Shown here in pieces: positions 53,463 through 63,313 of a DNA stretch of 64,000 nt. The stretch is from Chromatiales bacterium. Lineage in GTDB: Bacteria > Pseudomonadota > Gammaproteobacteria > Steroidobacterales > GCA-2729495. The notes beneath the pieces were generated by a model, which saw only the letters and a program-made list of their open reading frames with translations, did not search any database and was not told the DNA's origin. Within the stretch, counting starts at the first letter, position 1, and each line of letters opens with the position of its first letter. The stretch spans positions 62,001 through 126,000 of the forward strand of contig JACKNI010000001.1 of assembly GCA_024234935.1 (NCBI GenBank), in the 5' to 3' direction. Made by a program: the position numbers and the translations under genes.

Positions 53463-55487
53463 TCAGATCCTGCGTGACCGGGTTGCTGCCGGTCGGCGCA
53501 TTCTTCCGGCCGGAGCGGGCTTCGCACTGCCCCGCACAGATCGCTTGCCGGTTCCTGCTGGCTGCCAGCTCGGCACCAGATGTCGTTGTCCATTGCCGAT
53601 CAGGTCGGCACGGCCCATACGCTGCAGGGCTTCGCGCAGCACCGGCCAGTTCTCCGCATCGTGATAGCGCAGGAAAGCCTTGTGCAGTCGCCTGATCTTG
53701 ATGCCCTTCGGTATGAATACCGGTTCACTGCTGCGTGTCACACGGCGCAGCGGATTCTTGCCGGTGTGATACATCGCGGTGGCAGTCGACATCGGCGTGG
53801 GCAGGAAATTCTGTACCTGGTCGAGGCGCAGCTTGTTGCTCTTCAGCCAGAGCGCCAGATTCAGCATGTCCTGGTCGGTGGTCCCCGGGTGAGCGGAGAT
53901 GAAGTAGGGGATCAAAAACTGTTTCTTTCCAGCAGCTTCCGAGTATTTTTCGAAAAGTTCCTTGAACCGGTGGTAGGTGCCGATACCGGGCTTCATCATC
54001 TTCGCGAGGGGGCCGGCTTCGGTGTGCTCCGGAGCGATCTTCAGGTAGCCACCCACATGATGGGTGACCAGTTCTTTCACATATTCGGGGGACTCGACTG
54101 CGAGGTCGTAGCGGACGCCTGAAGCGATCAGCACCTTCTTCACGCCAGGCAGTGTTCTGGCCCGGCGGTAAAGGCTGATCAGTGCCGAGTGGTCAGTGCC
54201 CATGTTGGGGCACACGGCAGGGAATACGCAGGACGGACGGCGACAAGCAGCCTCGATCTCGCGGCTCTTGCAGGCCAGCCGGTACATGTTGGCAGTCGGA
54301 CCGCCCAGATCTGAAATCACGCCGGTAAAGCCGGGTGTTCCGTCGCGGATCGATTCGATCTCGCGAATGACGGAATCCTCGGAGCGGTTCTGGATGATGC
54401 GGCCCTCGTGTTCGGTGATCGAGCAGAAGGTGCAGCCACCGAAACAGCCGCGCTGGATGATGATCGAGAAGCGGATCATCTCCCAGGAGGGAATCTTTGC
54501 CTCGCCGTAGGCCGGGTGGGGGAAGCGTGTATAGGGCAATTCATATACCCGATCAAACTCGGCCGTTGTGAGCGGAATTGGCGGCGGATTCAGCCAGATA
54601 TCGCGATCACCGTGGCGCTGGACCAGCGCCCGCGCGTTGCCGGGGTTGGTTTCCAGATGCAGGACGCGAGAAGCATGTGCGTACAGCACCGGGTCGGCGT
54701 GCACGCTTTCGTAGGCTGGCAACCGCACGACGCTGCGGGAGCGATCCACCTTGAGTGCGGCACCGTGCGGTGCTTCCTCGACGCTGCTCGAATCGATTTC
54801 CGTCCAGCCCGCCGGCAACTCATTGCAGGCATAAGCGGTGCCGCGGATATCAGTGAGTTCGCTGATCTGTTCGCCACCCGCCAGGCGCTGTGCGATCTCG
54901 ACAATCTGGCGTTCACCGTTGCCGTAGACGAGGAGGTCTGCCTTGCTGTCGAACAGGATCGACCGGCGCACGGTATCCGACCAGTAGTCGAAATGCGCAA
55001 CACGCCGCAGGCTGGCTTCGATGCCGCCGATCACGATGGGTACGCCCTTGCAGGCTTCACGTACGCGCTGTGCGTAAACGATCACGGAATGATCCGGGCG
55101 ACGGCCCGGTTCACCATTCGGCGTGTAGGCATCGTTGGAGCGGATGCGCCGGTCAGCGGTGAACCGGTTGACCATCGAATCCATGTTGCCGGCCGTGACG
55201 CCGAAAAAGAGGCGTGGTGTTCCGAGCACCTGGAACGCTTCGGGCGAAGTCCAGTCCGGCTGTGAAATGATGCCGACACGAAAGCCCTGCGCCTCGAGCA
55301 GGCGGCCGACTACGGCCATGCCGAAGCTCGGATGATCCACGTAGGCATCGCCCGTAACGATGATGATGTCGCATTCGTCCCAGCCGAGTTCGTCCATCTC
55401 GGCGCGCGACATAGGCAATACCGGTGCCGGTGTCAGCCGGCTGGCCCAGTATTTCTTGTAGCTGAACAGGTCGCGGGCGGCTTGCAT
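53463..55487 (-). CDS. YgiQ-family radical SAM protein
   Basis: 674 residues. The [4Fe-4S] radical SAM site is GCFGGCTFCSITEHEGR near residue 345 (CX3CX2C). The N-terminal part (SYKKYWASRL, GDAYVDHPSFGMAVVGRLLE) resembles the B12-binding-like domain of this family. FLIPYFISAHPG and LPTPMSTATAMYHTG are typical of YgiQ. Its reaction is not known for the family. The C-terminus is a basic tail (RMRRPAATRSRR). Confidence 0.92.
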   Translation of the reverse strand: MQAARDLFSYKKYWASRLTPAPVLPMSRAEMDELGWDECDIIIVTGDAYVDHPSFGMAVVGRLLEAQGFRVGIISQPDWTSPEAFQVLGTPRLFFGVTAGNMDSMVNRFTADRRIRSNDAYTPNGEPGRRPDHSVIVYAQRVREACKGVPIVIGGIEASLRRVAHFDYWSDTVRRSILFDSKADLLVYGNGERQIVEIAQRLAGGEQISELTDIRGTAYACNELPAGWTEIDSSSVEEAPHGAALKVDRSRSVVRLPAYESVHADPVLYAHASRVLHLETNPGNARALVQRHGDRDIWLNPPPIPLTTAEFDRVYELPYTRFPHPAYGEAKIPSWEMIRFSIIIQRGCFGGCTFCSITEHEGRIIQNRSEDSVIREIESIRDGTPGFTGVISDLGGPTANMYRLACKSREIEAACRRPSCVFPAVCPNMGTDHSALISLYRRARTLPGVKKVLIASGVRYDLAVESPEYVKELVTHHVGGYLKIAPEHTEAGPLAKMMKPGIGTYHRFKELFEKYSEAAGKKQFLIPYFISAHPGTTDQDMLNLALWLKSNKLRLDQVQNFLPTPMSTATAMYHTGKNPLRRVTRSSEPVFIPKGIKIRRLHKAFLRYHDAENWPVLREALQRMGRADLIGNGQRHLVPSWQPAGTGKRSVRGSAKPAPAGRMRRPAATRSRRI

Positions 55488-55588
55488 GGCGGGTCGGTTA
55501 CCGAAGTTGCTGACGGGAAGGGCGATGGAATCCCGCTATTCTAGACGGGAACCAACCGCGCGCAGGGAAAAAGGTGTTCGACGGCTGC

Positions 55589-57226
55589 TCAGGGTTGCGT
55601 CGACAGCAGCGCCCTGATCGCAGCAGCCAACTTCGGGTGTGCATCGAGCAGGCGTACGAAATCGCGCTCGTGCTGCCCGCCCTTCGCGCGCAGTGCGGCG
55701 ATGGCGGACTCCTTCTGCGCCGGCGTCCAGGAGCCGAGTCCTTGCAGCGCAGCGATCAGGGGTGCCAGGCGGTAGAGACCGAGCATTTCTGCGCGACTCC
55801 AGCCGGCGAGGGAACGCAGGCCGAGGCGGCGCCCGACGATTTCACCAGCGCTTTGGTCGGAGAGTACCGGGAGCCGCAGCCCGGCAGGTGGCACCAGCGG
55901 CAGCCAGGAGCGACAGCCGCGGAATGGTGCCCAGTACAGGTGTCTGCGTGCGAGCCCGGTCAGTGTTGTGGCACTGGAGCGATGTCGATGATTGCGTCCC
56001 ATGCGCGCCAGTTCCTTGCTGACCATTCGCTTGATTGCGGGGTCATGCGGCCGGAAACCAAGCTTGAAATAGAACCACCAGGCGCCCGAGGCGATGGCTT
56101 CCTTGTTGTGATGGCCAAGCTGATAGGGCTCCAGCGAGAAGGCCGCACTGCCGAGCAGGGCTCGTGTGGCGGCGAGCAGTCGTGCAAAGAGGAACGCGGA
56201 CTCACCGCTGCGGAAAGTCTCGAAAGTGTTGAAGGCGATCTCCGCGCCACCGAGCAGTGCATCAACCTGTCCGTAGCCAAGCGGAACGCCGTTGCGCAGT
56301 ATCAGGAATCCGTATGCAGTGGCCAGCGGCAGTCGCCGCTCCGGTACAGTGCCGATGAAGGCGTAGGCCAGGCCTTCACCGTCATCGACGACATGGATAT
56401 CTTCCGGATTGCCCCAGCTAAACGTGTCGAGATCGCGGCCGCGGGTGACCATCGCCGCGCGCGCGAGATCCAGCAGTTCCGCGGCATCACCCGGTGTGGC
56501 CGCGTTCACTGCCTGCGGTGGCCGCTCCAGTTCCTTGCGCAGGTTTAGCTGTCCACGTTGCAGCGATGCCGTGATGAAAGCGATCGAGGCTCCCGACCAG
56601 CGTGCCTGCGTGCGCGAGGGTGAGTCATCCCCCGGTTCCAGCACGTACGCCGGTTGCAGCACGTCGTGCAGGGTTTCGCGTGCGAGCGTATCGCCTGCGG
56701 TCCGGTCGATGCCCTGCACGAAGAACACTGCGTCACTCGTCGACCCGCGCAGCGAGTCGAGAATGCTGAAGGGTGACTCTTCCGAGCGTTTGGCGGCCTC
56801 GGCCTGCAGCGATGGCAGCGCGACGGGCCACGCGCTCCGCAGCCAGTCCTCGCCCTCACCGCAGTCGCGGTCGAAGTGCAGGAGCGCTGGCCAGCGTGAA
56901 CCGAGCCAGAGGGCCATGGGCCAGAAAAAATGATAGTGGATGGCTGTACCAGCGATGCCGGTGTCGGCGAGTTTTGCCTGAAAGCGGCGCAGGTCCTTGC
57001 GCGCGGAAAATGTCCGGAGCGCGGCGTCCGCAGCGGCCAGCACGCTCTCATCATCGGGATAGGCGCGCATCCAGCACAGTATCTCGTGCAGGCGTTGCAC
57101 GGCTGATGCCGATGGCAGTTGTGCTTTCCGGAGAATGCCAATCAGGCGGAGTTTGTCAGGGGCTGCCGCCGGAGAGAAGTCCAGGCGGAGTTTTTCCAGT
57201 CGGGTCAGTGCCGAAATGCTCGCCAT
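55589..57226 (-). CDS. Unrecognised 545-residue protein with a GNAT-like middle region
   Basis: ATG 57226 is the most likely start (MASISALTRLEKLRLDF); the long frame upstream has shadow composition. The first ~250 residues are helical with conserved-looking HYHFFWPMALWLGSRWPALLHFDRD. Between about residues 250 and 400 lies a possible acyl/acetyltransferase fold (YGFLILRNGVPLGYGQVDALLG, LGHHNKEAIASGAWWFYFKLGFRP). I cannot assign a family. It diverges from an MFS transporter gene that is coupled to a carboxylesterase gene. Confidence 0.7.
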   Translation of the reverse strand: MASISALTRLEKLRLDFSPAAAPDKLRLIGILRKAQLPSASAVQRLHEILCWMRAYPDDESVLAAADAALRTFSARKDLRRFQAKLADTGIAGTAIHYHFFWPMALWLGSRWPALLHFDRDCGEGEDWLRSAWPVALPSLQAEAAKRSEESPFSILDSLRGSTSDAVFFVQGIDRTAGDTLARETLHDVLQPAYVLEPGDDSPSRTQARWSGASIAFITASLQRGQLNLRKELERPPQAVNAATPGDAAELLDLARAAMVTRGRDLDTFSWGNPEDIHVVDDGEGLAYAFIGTVPERRLPLATAYGFLILRNGVPLGYGQVDALLGGAEIAFNTFETFRSGESAFLFARLLAATRALLGSAAFSLEPYQLGHHNKEAIASGAWWFYFKLGFRPHDPAIKRMVSKELARMGRNHRHRSSATTLTGLARRHLYWAPFRGCRSWLPLVPPAGLRLPVLSDQSAGEIVGRRLGLRSLAGWSRAEMLGLYRLAPLIAALQGLGSWTPAQKESAIAALRAKGGQHERDFVRLLDAHPKLAAAIRALLSTQP

Positions 57227-57376
57227 GCGCACAGGATACGCTGCCACGGCTGCTGCAGCATCCCGCTGACCGGGCTGTGGTCGCGATGTCCGTGGGGGTT
57301 CGTGTCGACACGCGGTAGCGCGGTGAGCATGCCATGATCGGCCTGCTGTTCTCTGCCGAACGGGAAGGATGCCGGC

Positions 57377-58663
57377 ATGAAGGAAACCAGAATCGGTCCG
57401 CTGCGGATGCAGCCGGGCGTTGAACTGCGTCATGTGCTGACGCTGTTCTTTGCCTCCTTCTTCGGGATCGCGACGATGAGCTTTATCAATGCGAGCCAGC
57501 CCTATGTGCTGACCGAGATCATCGGCATTCCCTTTGCAGAGCAAGGTTCGCTGTCGGGACGTCTGACGATCATCCAGGAACTCGCACTGCTTGCGATGCT
57601 GGCGCCGGTTGGTGCGATATCCGACAAGTTCGGGCGCAAGCCGGTCTACGCCACCGCGTTCTTCATCATGGGCATCGCCTATTTCCTGTACCCGATGGCG
57701 GGCGCGATCTGGATGCTGGTGGTGTTCCGGCTGGTGTTTGCGGTCGGCGTGGCCGGCAATGCCGTGATGCTGCCGGCGGTTGCCAATGACTATCCGCAGG
57801 AAGCCAGCCGGGCGCGAATGCTGGCGGCCTGTTTCATCTTCAACGGCCTGGGGTTGGTACTCATTCTTTCCGTGATGCGCGGTTTGCCGGTGCGCTTTGC
57901 AGATCTGGGAATTGATCCGGTCACGGTGGGCCGTTATTGGCTCTGGACCATGACAGCGGTCTGCTTTCTCGCTGGTACCGTCGTTCTGATTGGTTTGAAG
58001 CCCGGTGCGCCCCGGCAGCTGAGTCGGCGTGAGCCGATGCTGGCCACTTTCAGGGTCGGTCTTGAAGCGGCGCGCAATCCGCGGATCGCACTGGCCTACC
58101 TGGCGGCCAGCGTATCGCGTGGCGACATGGCCGTGCTCAGTACTTTTTTTGTACTCTGGCTGACGCAGACTGGTGTGGAAACGGGTCTGACGACCGGTGC
58201 AGCGAGCCAGAAGGCGCTGACCTTTTATATCGTCATCCAGGCTTGTGCCCTGCCGGCTGCGGTGGTCATGGGCTGGCTGCTGGATCGTATCGACCGGGTG
58301 ATCGGCCTTGCCATCGCGATGGCCATCGCCGGCCTGGGTTATGGCTCCCTGTGGTTTGTGCCCGATCCCCTGGGTCCGCTCATGTACGGGTCTGCAGCCC
58401 TGATCGGTGTCGGCGAAATGAGTGCGAACCTGTCGGCCACCTCCCTGATCGGTCGCGAGGCACCGGAGCGCGGTCGTGGTGCCGTACTCGGCATGTGGAG
58501 CTGGTTTGGTGCCGCCGGTATCCTCGGTATTGCGCTGGTCGGCGGCTGGTTGTTCGATAACGTGAGCAAGATCGGTCCGTTCATGTTTATCGCTGCCGCC
58601 AACCTTGCCTTGCTGCTGTGGGCGCTGCTGTTGCTTCGCCGCGCCCGGAGGATTGCAGCATGA
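57377..58663 (+). CDS. MFS transporter
   Basis: 428 residues with about 12 membrane segments, after GGAAGG. The MFS loop between segments 2 and 3 is seen as GAISDKFGRKPVY. The second half contains AVVMGWLLDRIDRVIG, the equivalent loop. The substrate is unknown. Its stop overlaps the start of a carboxylesterase gene by 4 nt (ATGA), so the two are coupled; uptake or export of an ester is a reasonable inference. Confidence 0.92.
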   Translation: MKETRIGPLRMQPGVELRHVLTLFFASFFGIATMSFINASQPYVLTEIIGIPFAEQGSLSGRLTIIQELALLAMLAPVGAISDKFGRKPVYATAFFIMGIAYFLYPMAGAIWMLVVFRLVFAVGVAGNAVMLPAVANDYPQEASRARMLAACFIFNGLGLVLILSVMRGLPVRFADLGIDPVTVGRYWLWTMTAVCFLAGTVVLIGLKPGAPRQLSRREPMLATFRVGLEAARNPRIALAYLAASVSRGDMAVLSTFFVLWLTQTGVETGLTTGAASQKALTFYIVIQACALPAAVVMGWLLDRIDRVIGLAIAMAIAGLGYGSLWFVPDPLGPLMYGSAALIGVGEMSANLSATSLIGREAPERGRGAVLGMWSWFGAAGILGIALVGGWLFDNVSKIGPFMFIAAANLALLLWALLLLRRARRIAA

Positions 58664-60249
58664 AATCCGGAATTCGCCGGCAGATTCGCCGCCTGTGGTT
58701 GGCCGCGTTGGCCCTGATCATGAGCTGTGAGGTACTTGTGACCGGATGTGCGCAACTCCCGGCGGATTCGGCAGAACCGTCAGCGACCATCGACACCGGC
58801 CAGTTGCGCGGCGCCCGCATCGACGGCGTGCTGGCTTTCCGCGGCGTTCCCTATGCCCGGCCACCGGTCGGCGCGTTGCGCTGGCGGGCGCCGCAGCCGG
58901 CAGCCGCCTGGGATGGCATCCGACCTGCAACCGACTACGGCGCAAGCTGCGCCCAGCCGCGCACCGCGACTTTCTCCCTGCCGCTGGCCGATCTCAGCGA
59001 GGATTGCCTGACCCTCAATGTCTGGACACCGTCGCTTCGGCCGGAGCAGAAGATGCCGGTGATGGTCTGGATTCACGGTGGCGGGTTTTCAGCCGGCAGC
59101 GGCAACCTGCCGCAGCTAAACGGTACGGCGATCCCCCGGCAAGGTGTGGTCGTGGTGACGATCAACTACCGGCTGGCGATGTTCGGCTTTCTCGCCCATC
59201 CGGCACTGGCGACTGGCGGTGAGACCGCGGGCAATTACGGACTGCTGGATGCCGTGGCAGCGCTGCAGTGGGTGCAGCGAAATATCCATGCCCTCGGCGG
59301 CGACCCCGCACGCGTCACGATCTTCGGCGAGTCGGCCGGTGCCGATATGGTGAATTACCTGATGGTGTCACCAGTTGCGCAGGGCCTGTTCAGCCAGGCC
59401 ATCAGCCAGAGCTCATCGGTGGGCATGGCCCCGATTCCTCGTCTCGATCAGCGGGTCGGATTCAATCCACCGGCGGCAGAGCTGGCGAATAGCTACATCA
59501 AGAAGCTTGCTCTGCCAGAGACCGCGGATCTTGCAGCGACACTGCGTGCGCTCACCACCGGGCAGTTGCTCGCGGCGATGGGTGAACGCGACCGTTTCAC
59601 GCCGATCGTCGATGGTCAGATCCTGCCCGACCAGCCTGGTCGCCTGTTCGCGACGGGCAGGCAGAAAAACGTGCCGTATATGACGGGTGGCAACAGCTGG
59701 GAGGCGAGCCTTGGACGCCTGATCGGTGGCGGTTTTTCGCCGGCTTTCGCGGCAAAGCTGGTACCCGCTGCGGACAAGGCCCGCCTCTATCCGGGCCTGG
59801 CCGGCGAAACGCTGGATGATGCGGTGTTCGGCGATCTGGTCATCCTTTCGCACTCGCGCTATGTGGCGAACCAGATGCGCGCCCTGCAGGCACCCGTCCA
59901 TGCCTACTATCTTTCATATGTCGCAGATGACCGTCGCACACGTCAGCCGGGTGCCGCACACTCCGACGATATTGCTTTCGTGATGGGTACCCTGGATGCC
60001 GAAACCGATCTGACCCGCGTGACCGAGCAAGACCGCAACGTCAGTCGCCTGATGATGGATTACTGGGTCGAGTTCGCACGACGCGGAGACCCCAACAAGG
60101 CAGGCCTGCCCGAGTGGCCCGCTTACGAACGCCGGTCAGCACGGGTGCTGGAGATCGGTGATGAGATTGCGGTACGCAGCGGTTTTCTGGGCGAGCGTAT
60201 GCAGTATCACATGAAGCGCGGGCAGGAAATGCTGGAGCGTTCGCCCTGA
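58660..60249 (+). CDS. Type B carboxylesterase, lipoprotein
   Basis: 529 residues. The start gives an export signal with lipobox LVTGC, so it is probably anchored in the outer membrane. The family signature is FGESAGADMVNYLM with the catalytic Ser in GESAG; WIHGGGFSAGS is the oxyanion motif, EDCLTLNVWTP is the second signature, and His in AAHSDDIAF may complete the triad. It hydrolyses carboxylic esters; the substrate is unknown. Coupled to the MFS gene. Confidence 0.92.
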   Translation: MKSGIRRQIRRLWLAALALIMSCEVLVTGCAQLPADSAEPSATIDTGQLRGARIDGVLAFRGVPYARPPVGALRWRAPQPAAAWDGIRPATDYGASCAQPRTATFSLPLADLSEDCLTLNVWTPSLRPEQKMPVMVWIHGGGFSAGSGNLPQLNGTAIPRQGVVVVTINYRLAMFGFLAHPALATGGETAGNYGLLDAVAALQWVQRNIHALGGDPARVTIFGESAGADMVNYLMVSPVAQGLFSQAISQSSSVGMAPIPRLDQRVGFNPPAAELANSYIKKLALPETADLAATLRALTTGQLLAAMGERDRFTPIVDGQILPDQPGRLFATGRQKNVPYMTGGNSWEASLGRLIGGGFSPAFAAKLVPAADKARLYPGLAGETLDDAVFGDLVILSHSRYVANQMRALQAPVHAYYLSYVADDRRTRQPGAAHSDDIAFVMGTLDAETDLTRVTEQDRNVSRLMMDYWVEFARRGDPNKAGLPEWPAYERRSARVLEIGDEIAVRSGFLGERMQYHMKRGQEMLERSP

Positions 60250-60259
60250 TCATTGGCGA

Positions 60260-60973
60260 TCAGGCGACGAACACCAGCCAGGAACCGTAGCCGAGCACGG
60301 CGAGCGTGAAGGCCTCGAAAAACATCGAAGCGTAGTGCTTGTGCATGATGTGCAGGGGCACGGTGGCGATGAACGAGCCGCCGAACAGCGCCGCCCAGAT
60401 GGCCCATGGCGTGCCGATACCGTCGGCCATGACCGTGATGCCGAGCAGCAGCGACAGGCCGAGAAAGCCCCGGCGGGCGGCAAAAATCCTGCTCGTGTAC
60501 GGGTCCGTCTTGTCCAGCGTCAGTTCCACGCCGCCGGCGATCTCGATATGCCGGAAGCGGGCGAACATGAACAATGCACCGAACAACAGGGACGCAATCA
60601 GGATCTCCACATGGTACGGCACGATCCGCGCACTGATGCCGCCCGGGTCGATTGCGGCGATGACGAATGCGCCGGCCATTGTCGTGAACGGAATGCCAAA
60701 GCACAGCGCGCTGAAATTGATCCGCGCATACCAGAGCAGGAACCGTCGGTGTCTGCCGAAATGCAGGCCGAGAATATGGCTGAGAAAATCAGAGGCGGTG
60801 CCGAAAGCCACCCAGCCGAGGAGCAACAGCGCGATTTCGTCTGTCTGTGCGTACCAGGCGAAGCAAAGGGCTGACAAGAGGTAAGTGCCCAGCGTCGTGC
60901 AGTACAAGAAGGCGATGTGCGCGAACCGGCCGGCGGGCCTGATCGCGCCGGTGATACCGGCCGGTTGAGTCAT
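60260..60973 (-). CDS. Multi-pass membrane protein of unknown function
   Basis: 237 residues from ATG 60973, preceded by AGGGA. About seven hydrophobic segments are seen, for example FAHIAFLYCTTLGTYLLSALCFAW, IALLLLGWVAFGTASDFL, ILIASLLFGALFMFARF, GFLGLSLLLGITVMA and FEAFTLAVLGYGSWLVFVA. A His/Arg segment (HFGRHRRFLLWYAR) lies in a loop. No transporter family is recognised. It converges on the carboxylesterase gene, 10 nt apart. Confidence 0.65.
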   Translation of the reverse strand: MTQPAGITGAIRPAGRFAHIAFLYCTTLGTYLLSALCFAWYAQTDEIALLLLGWVAFGTASDFLSHILGLHFGRHRRFLLWYARINFSALCFGIPFTTMAGAFVIAAIDPGGISARIVPYHVEILIASLLFGALFMFARFRHIEIAGGVELTLDKTDPYTSRIFAARRGFLGLSLLLGITVMADGIGTPWAIWAALFGGSFIATVPLHIMHKHYASMFFEAFTLAVLGYGSWLVFVA

Positions 60974-61206
60974 GACGTCCCTGTCGTGGTGCGGAAATTC
61001 AGTGTCCTGGAGGCCGATATGACTGATGAGCACGGCGGCCGGGATGAAATTATTGTCGCCCTGCCGTGTGGGTGCAAGCGAAACGGAAGCTGTCCCATAT
61101 GATGCGCGGCAACAGCCGGAGCGAGTCTCGGGCATATGACCGGTCTGGAGGCGGATGATCCAGTCTCACATACAATGCAGCTCTCGCCCTCTGCAGGAGT
61201 ATCGCG

Positions 61207-61821
61207 ATGATGAATGAATCGACGGGCATGCGCACAGCGTTCAACGGGCTGCTTCTCGTCATGCTGGTGATGGGTCTGGTCGCTTGTGCCTCTGGTCCGG
61301 ATATCCGGGTGGATAGCGATCCGAATGTCAGTATCCCCGGCTATCGGACCTTCGGATTCTTCAGTCCCATGGCGACCGACAAGGCGGGTTATTCCACGAT
61401 ACTCACCGCCAGGCTCAAGAACGCTACCCGTCGCGAGCTGGAGAAGCGCGGCTACACCTATGTGGACCGCGACGCGGAGTTGCTGCTCAACTTCAATCTC
61501 AACGTGGTGGACAAGTCGGAGATCTATAGCACACCGAGCGTCGGCATGGGCTATGGCTACTATGGTTACCGGACTGGAATGTATGGTGCCTGGGCCGGCT
61601 ATCCTTATGACATCGAGACGCGCAATTACCGGCAGGGCACCTTGAACATCGATGTCGTCGATGCGGCAAGAAAAGCGCTGGTCTGGGAGGGTGTTGCTGA
61701 AGCACGTGTCACGAAAAAGATGCGCGAAAATCCGGGCGACGCAATCGACAGCGCTGTCGCTGAAATGCTGGCCGGTTTCCCGGCCAGGAATTCCGCAGCT
61801 GCGGAGCCGGTGAGCCCCTAG
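61207..61821 (+). CDS. DUF4136 lipoprotein
   Basis: 204 residues starting at ATG after GGAGTATC. The lipobox is LVACAS. The mature part fits DUF4136: YRTFGFFSPM, LTARLKNATRRELEKRGYTYVD, AELLLNFNL, a Gly/Tyr-rich loop and VDAARKALVWEGVAEARV. It is anchored in the envelope; the function is unknown. It converges on terC-type gene with 3 nt between. Confidence 0.85.
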   Translation: MMNESTGMRTAFNGLLLVMLVMGLVACASGPDIRVDSDPNVSIPGYRTFGFFSPMATDKAGYSTILTARLKNATRRELEKRGYTYVDRDAELLLNFNLNVVDKSEIYSTPSVGMGYGYYGYRTGMYGAWAGYPYDIETRNYRQGTLNIDVVDAARKALVWEGVAEARVTKKMRENPGDAIDSAVAEMLAGFPARNSAAAEPVSP

Positions 61822-61824
61822 ACA

Positions 61825-62622
61825 TCAACGTCTGGTGCGCCCCGCATCCTTTGGGGGCGCGCCGGTGGCCGGCGGTGCTTCGGCTGTGTAGGCCTTGTGC
61901 AGCTCGACCGGAGCGGCGGCCCTTTTCCGCAGCCGCAGGTTGAGCATCTCGACGCTTACCGAGAAGGCCATCGCGAAGTAGATATAGCCGCGTGGCACAT
62001 GGGTGCCGAGCCCGTCGGCGATGAGTGCGACACCGACCACCAGCAGGAAGGCCAGTGCGAGCATCTTGATGGTCGGGTGTGCCGAAACGAAATTGCCGAT
62101 CGTCGTGGCAAACACCATCATCAGTACTACCGAGATAACCACTGCTGCGATCATGATGGGGACTTCGCTGACCATACCAACGGCGGTGATGATCGAGTCC
62201 AGGGAAAAGACCAGATCGATGATGATGATCTGCATGATGATTCCGCTGAAGGTGGCCACCACGACGCTTGAGCGACTGCCGGCTTCGCCTTCGAGCAGCT
62301 GATGAATCTCGCCGGTGCTCTTCCAGAGCAGGAACAGGCCGCCGCCGATCAGGATCAGGTCCCGGCCTGAAACCGGCTGTTCAAGCACGGTGAATACCGG
62401 TTCGGTGAGGCCCACGATCCAGGCGAGCAGCAGCAGCATGCCGATGCGCATGAACATGGCGAGGCCGAGTCCGATGCGGCGGGCAAGTTCGCGGCTCTGT
62501 GGCGGCAGCTTGTCGACCAGGATCGAGATGAAGATGATGTTGTCGATGCCTAGTACCAGCTCGAGCGCAGTCAGCGTCAGCAGGGCGATCCATGTTTCGG
62601 GCTGGGTAAAGAGTTCGATCAT
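61825..62622 (-). CDS. TerC-family integral membrane protein
   Basis: 265 residues with about eight membrane helices. The family signature is LELVLGIDNIIFISILVDKLP, and later FSLDSIITAVGMV. TerC-family proteins are tied to manganese export or metal loading of exoproteins. No yybP-ykoY riboswitch was recognised upstream. It diverges from ubiX with about 100 bp between. Confidence 0.92.
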   Translation of the reverse strand: MIELFTQPETWIALLTLTALELVLGIDNIIFISILVDKLPPQSRELARRIGLGLAMFMRIGMLLLLAWIVGLTEPVFTVLEQPVSGRDLILIGGGLFLLWKSTGEIHQLLEGEAGSRSSVVVATFSGIIMQIIIIDLVFSLDSIITAVGMVSEVPIMIAAVVISVVLMMVFATTIGNFVSAHPTIKMLALAFLLVVGVALIADGLGTHVPRGYIYFAMAFSVSVEMLNLRLRKRAAAPVELHKAYTAEAPPATGAPPKDAGRTRR

Positions 62623-62722
62623 CGCGGGTCCCCGGTTCGGTTAAATCAGCGGGTGGCGGCCCGCATTGTCGGCCAGTATCATGCATGTGTCTGTATGTTG
62701 TCAGCTGGCCGCGGGAGTGTTC

Positions 62723-63313
62723 ATGCGACTCATCGTTGCGATTACCGGAGCCAGCGGTGCCATTTACGGCATCCGCCTGCTGGAGGCGCTGCGCGAAGTG
62801 CCGGATGTCGAGACGCATCTGGTGCTGAGCAATGGCGGCAAGCTGAATATCGCGCTGGAAACCGACCGGGATCCACGGGATGTGGAAGCCCTCGCCCACG
62901 AGGTGCACAACGACCAGAACCTGGCGGCAACCATTGCCAGTGGATCATTTGCCACAGGCGGCATGATCGTCGCGCCGTGCTCGATGAAGACCCTTTCGGG
63001 CATCGTCAATTCCTATGCCGACAACCTGGTTGTGCGGGCTGCAGATGTGATTCTCAAGGAACAGCGCAAGCTGGTGCTGATGCCGCGCGAGATGCCGCTG
63101 CATGTCGGTCACTGCCGGCTGCTGCTGCAGGCTGCCGAGATGGGCGCAGTGATTGCACCCCCGATGCCGGCTTTCTACAACGAGCCGCAGACGCTTGACG
63201 ACATCGTCAACCACAGTGTGGGGCGCGTGCTGGACCTGTTCGGCATAGAGAGTGGCCTGGTCAAACGCTGGCAGGGTGCGAAAGCGGCCGGCCGGAACGC
63301 AGCGAAGAAATGA
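62723..63313 (+). CDS. ubiX: Flavin prenyltransferase UbiX
   Basis: 196 residues starting at ATG after GGGAG. It makes prenylated FMN used by UbiD decarboxylases in ubiquinone synthesis. Signatures are VAITGASGAIYGIRLLE (FMN site), APCSMKTLSGI and LMPREMPLHVGH. Its stop overlaps the next gene by 4 nt. ubiD is not in the window. Confidence 0.95.
   Translation: MRLIVAITGASGAIYGIRLLEALREVPDVETHLVLSNGGKLNIALETDRDPRDVEALAHEVHNDQNLAATIASGSFATGGMIVAPCSMKTLSGIVNSYADNLVVRAADVILKEQRKLVLMPREMPLHVGHCRLLLQAAEMGAVIAPPMPAFYNEPQTLDDIVNHSVGRVLDLFGIESGLVKRWQGAKAAGRNAAKK

Noticed and set aside
62623..62722. yybP-ykoY manganese riboswitch before the TerC-type gene
   Set aside because: The gap is about 100 bp and lacks the conserved loops of that riboswitch.
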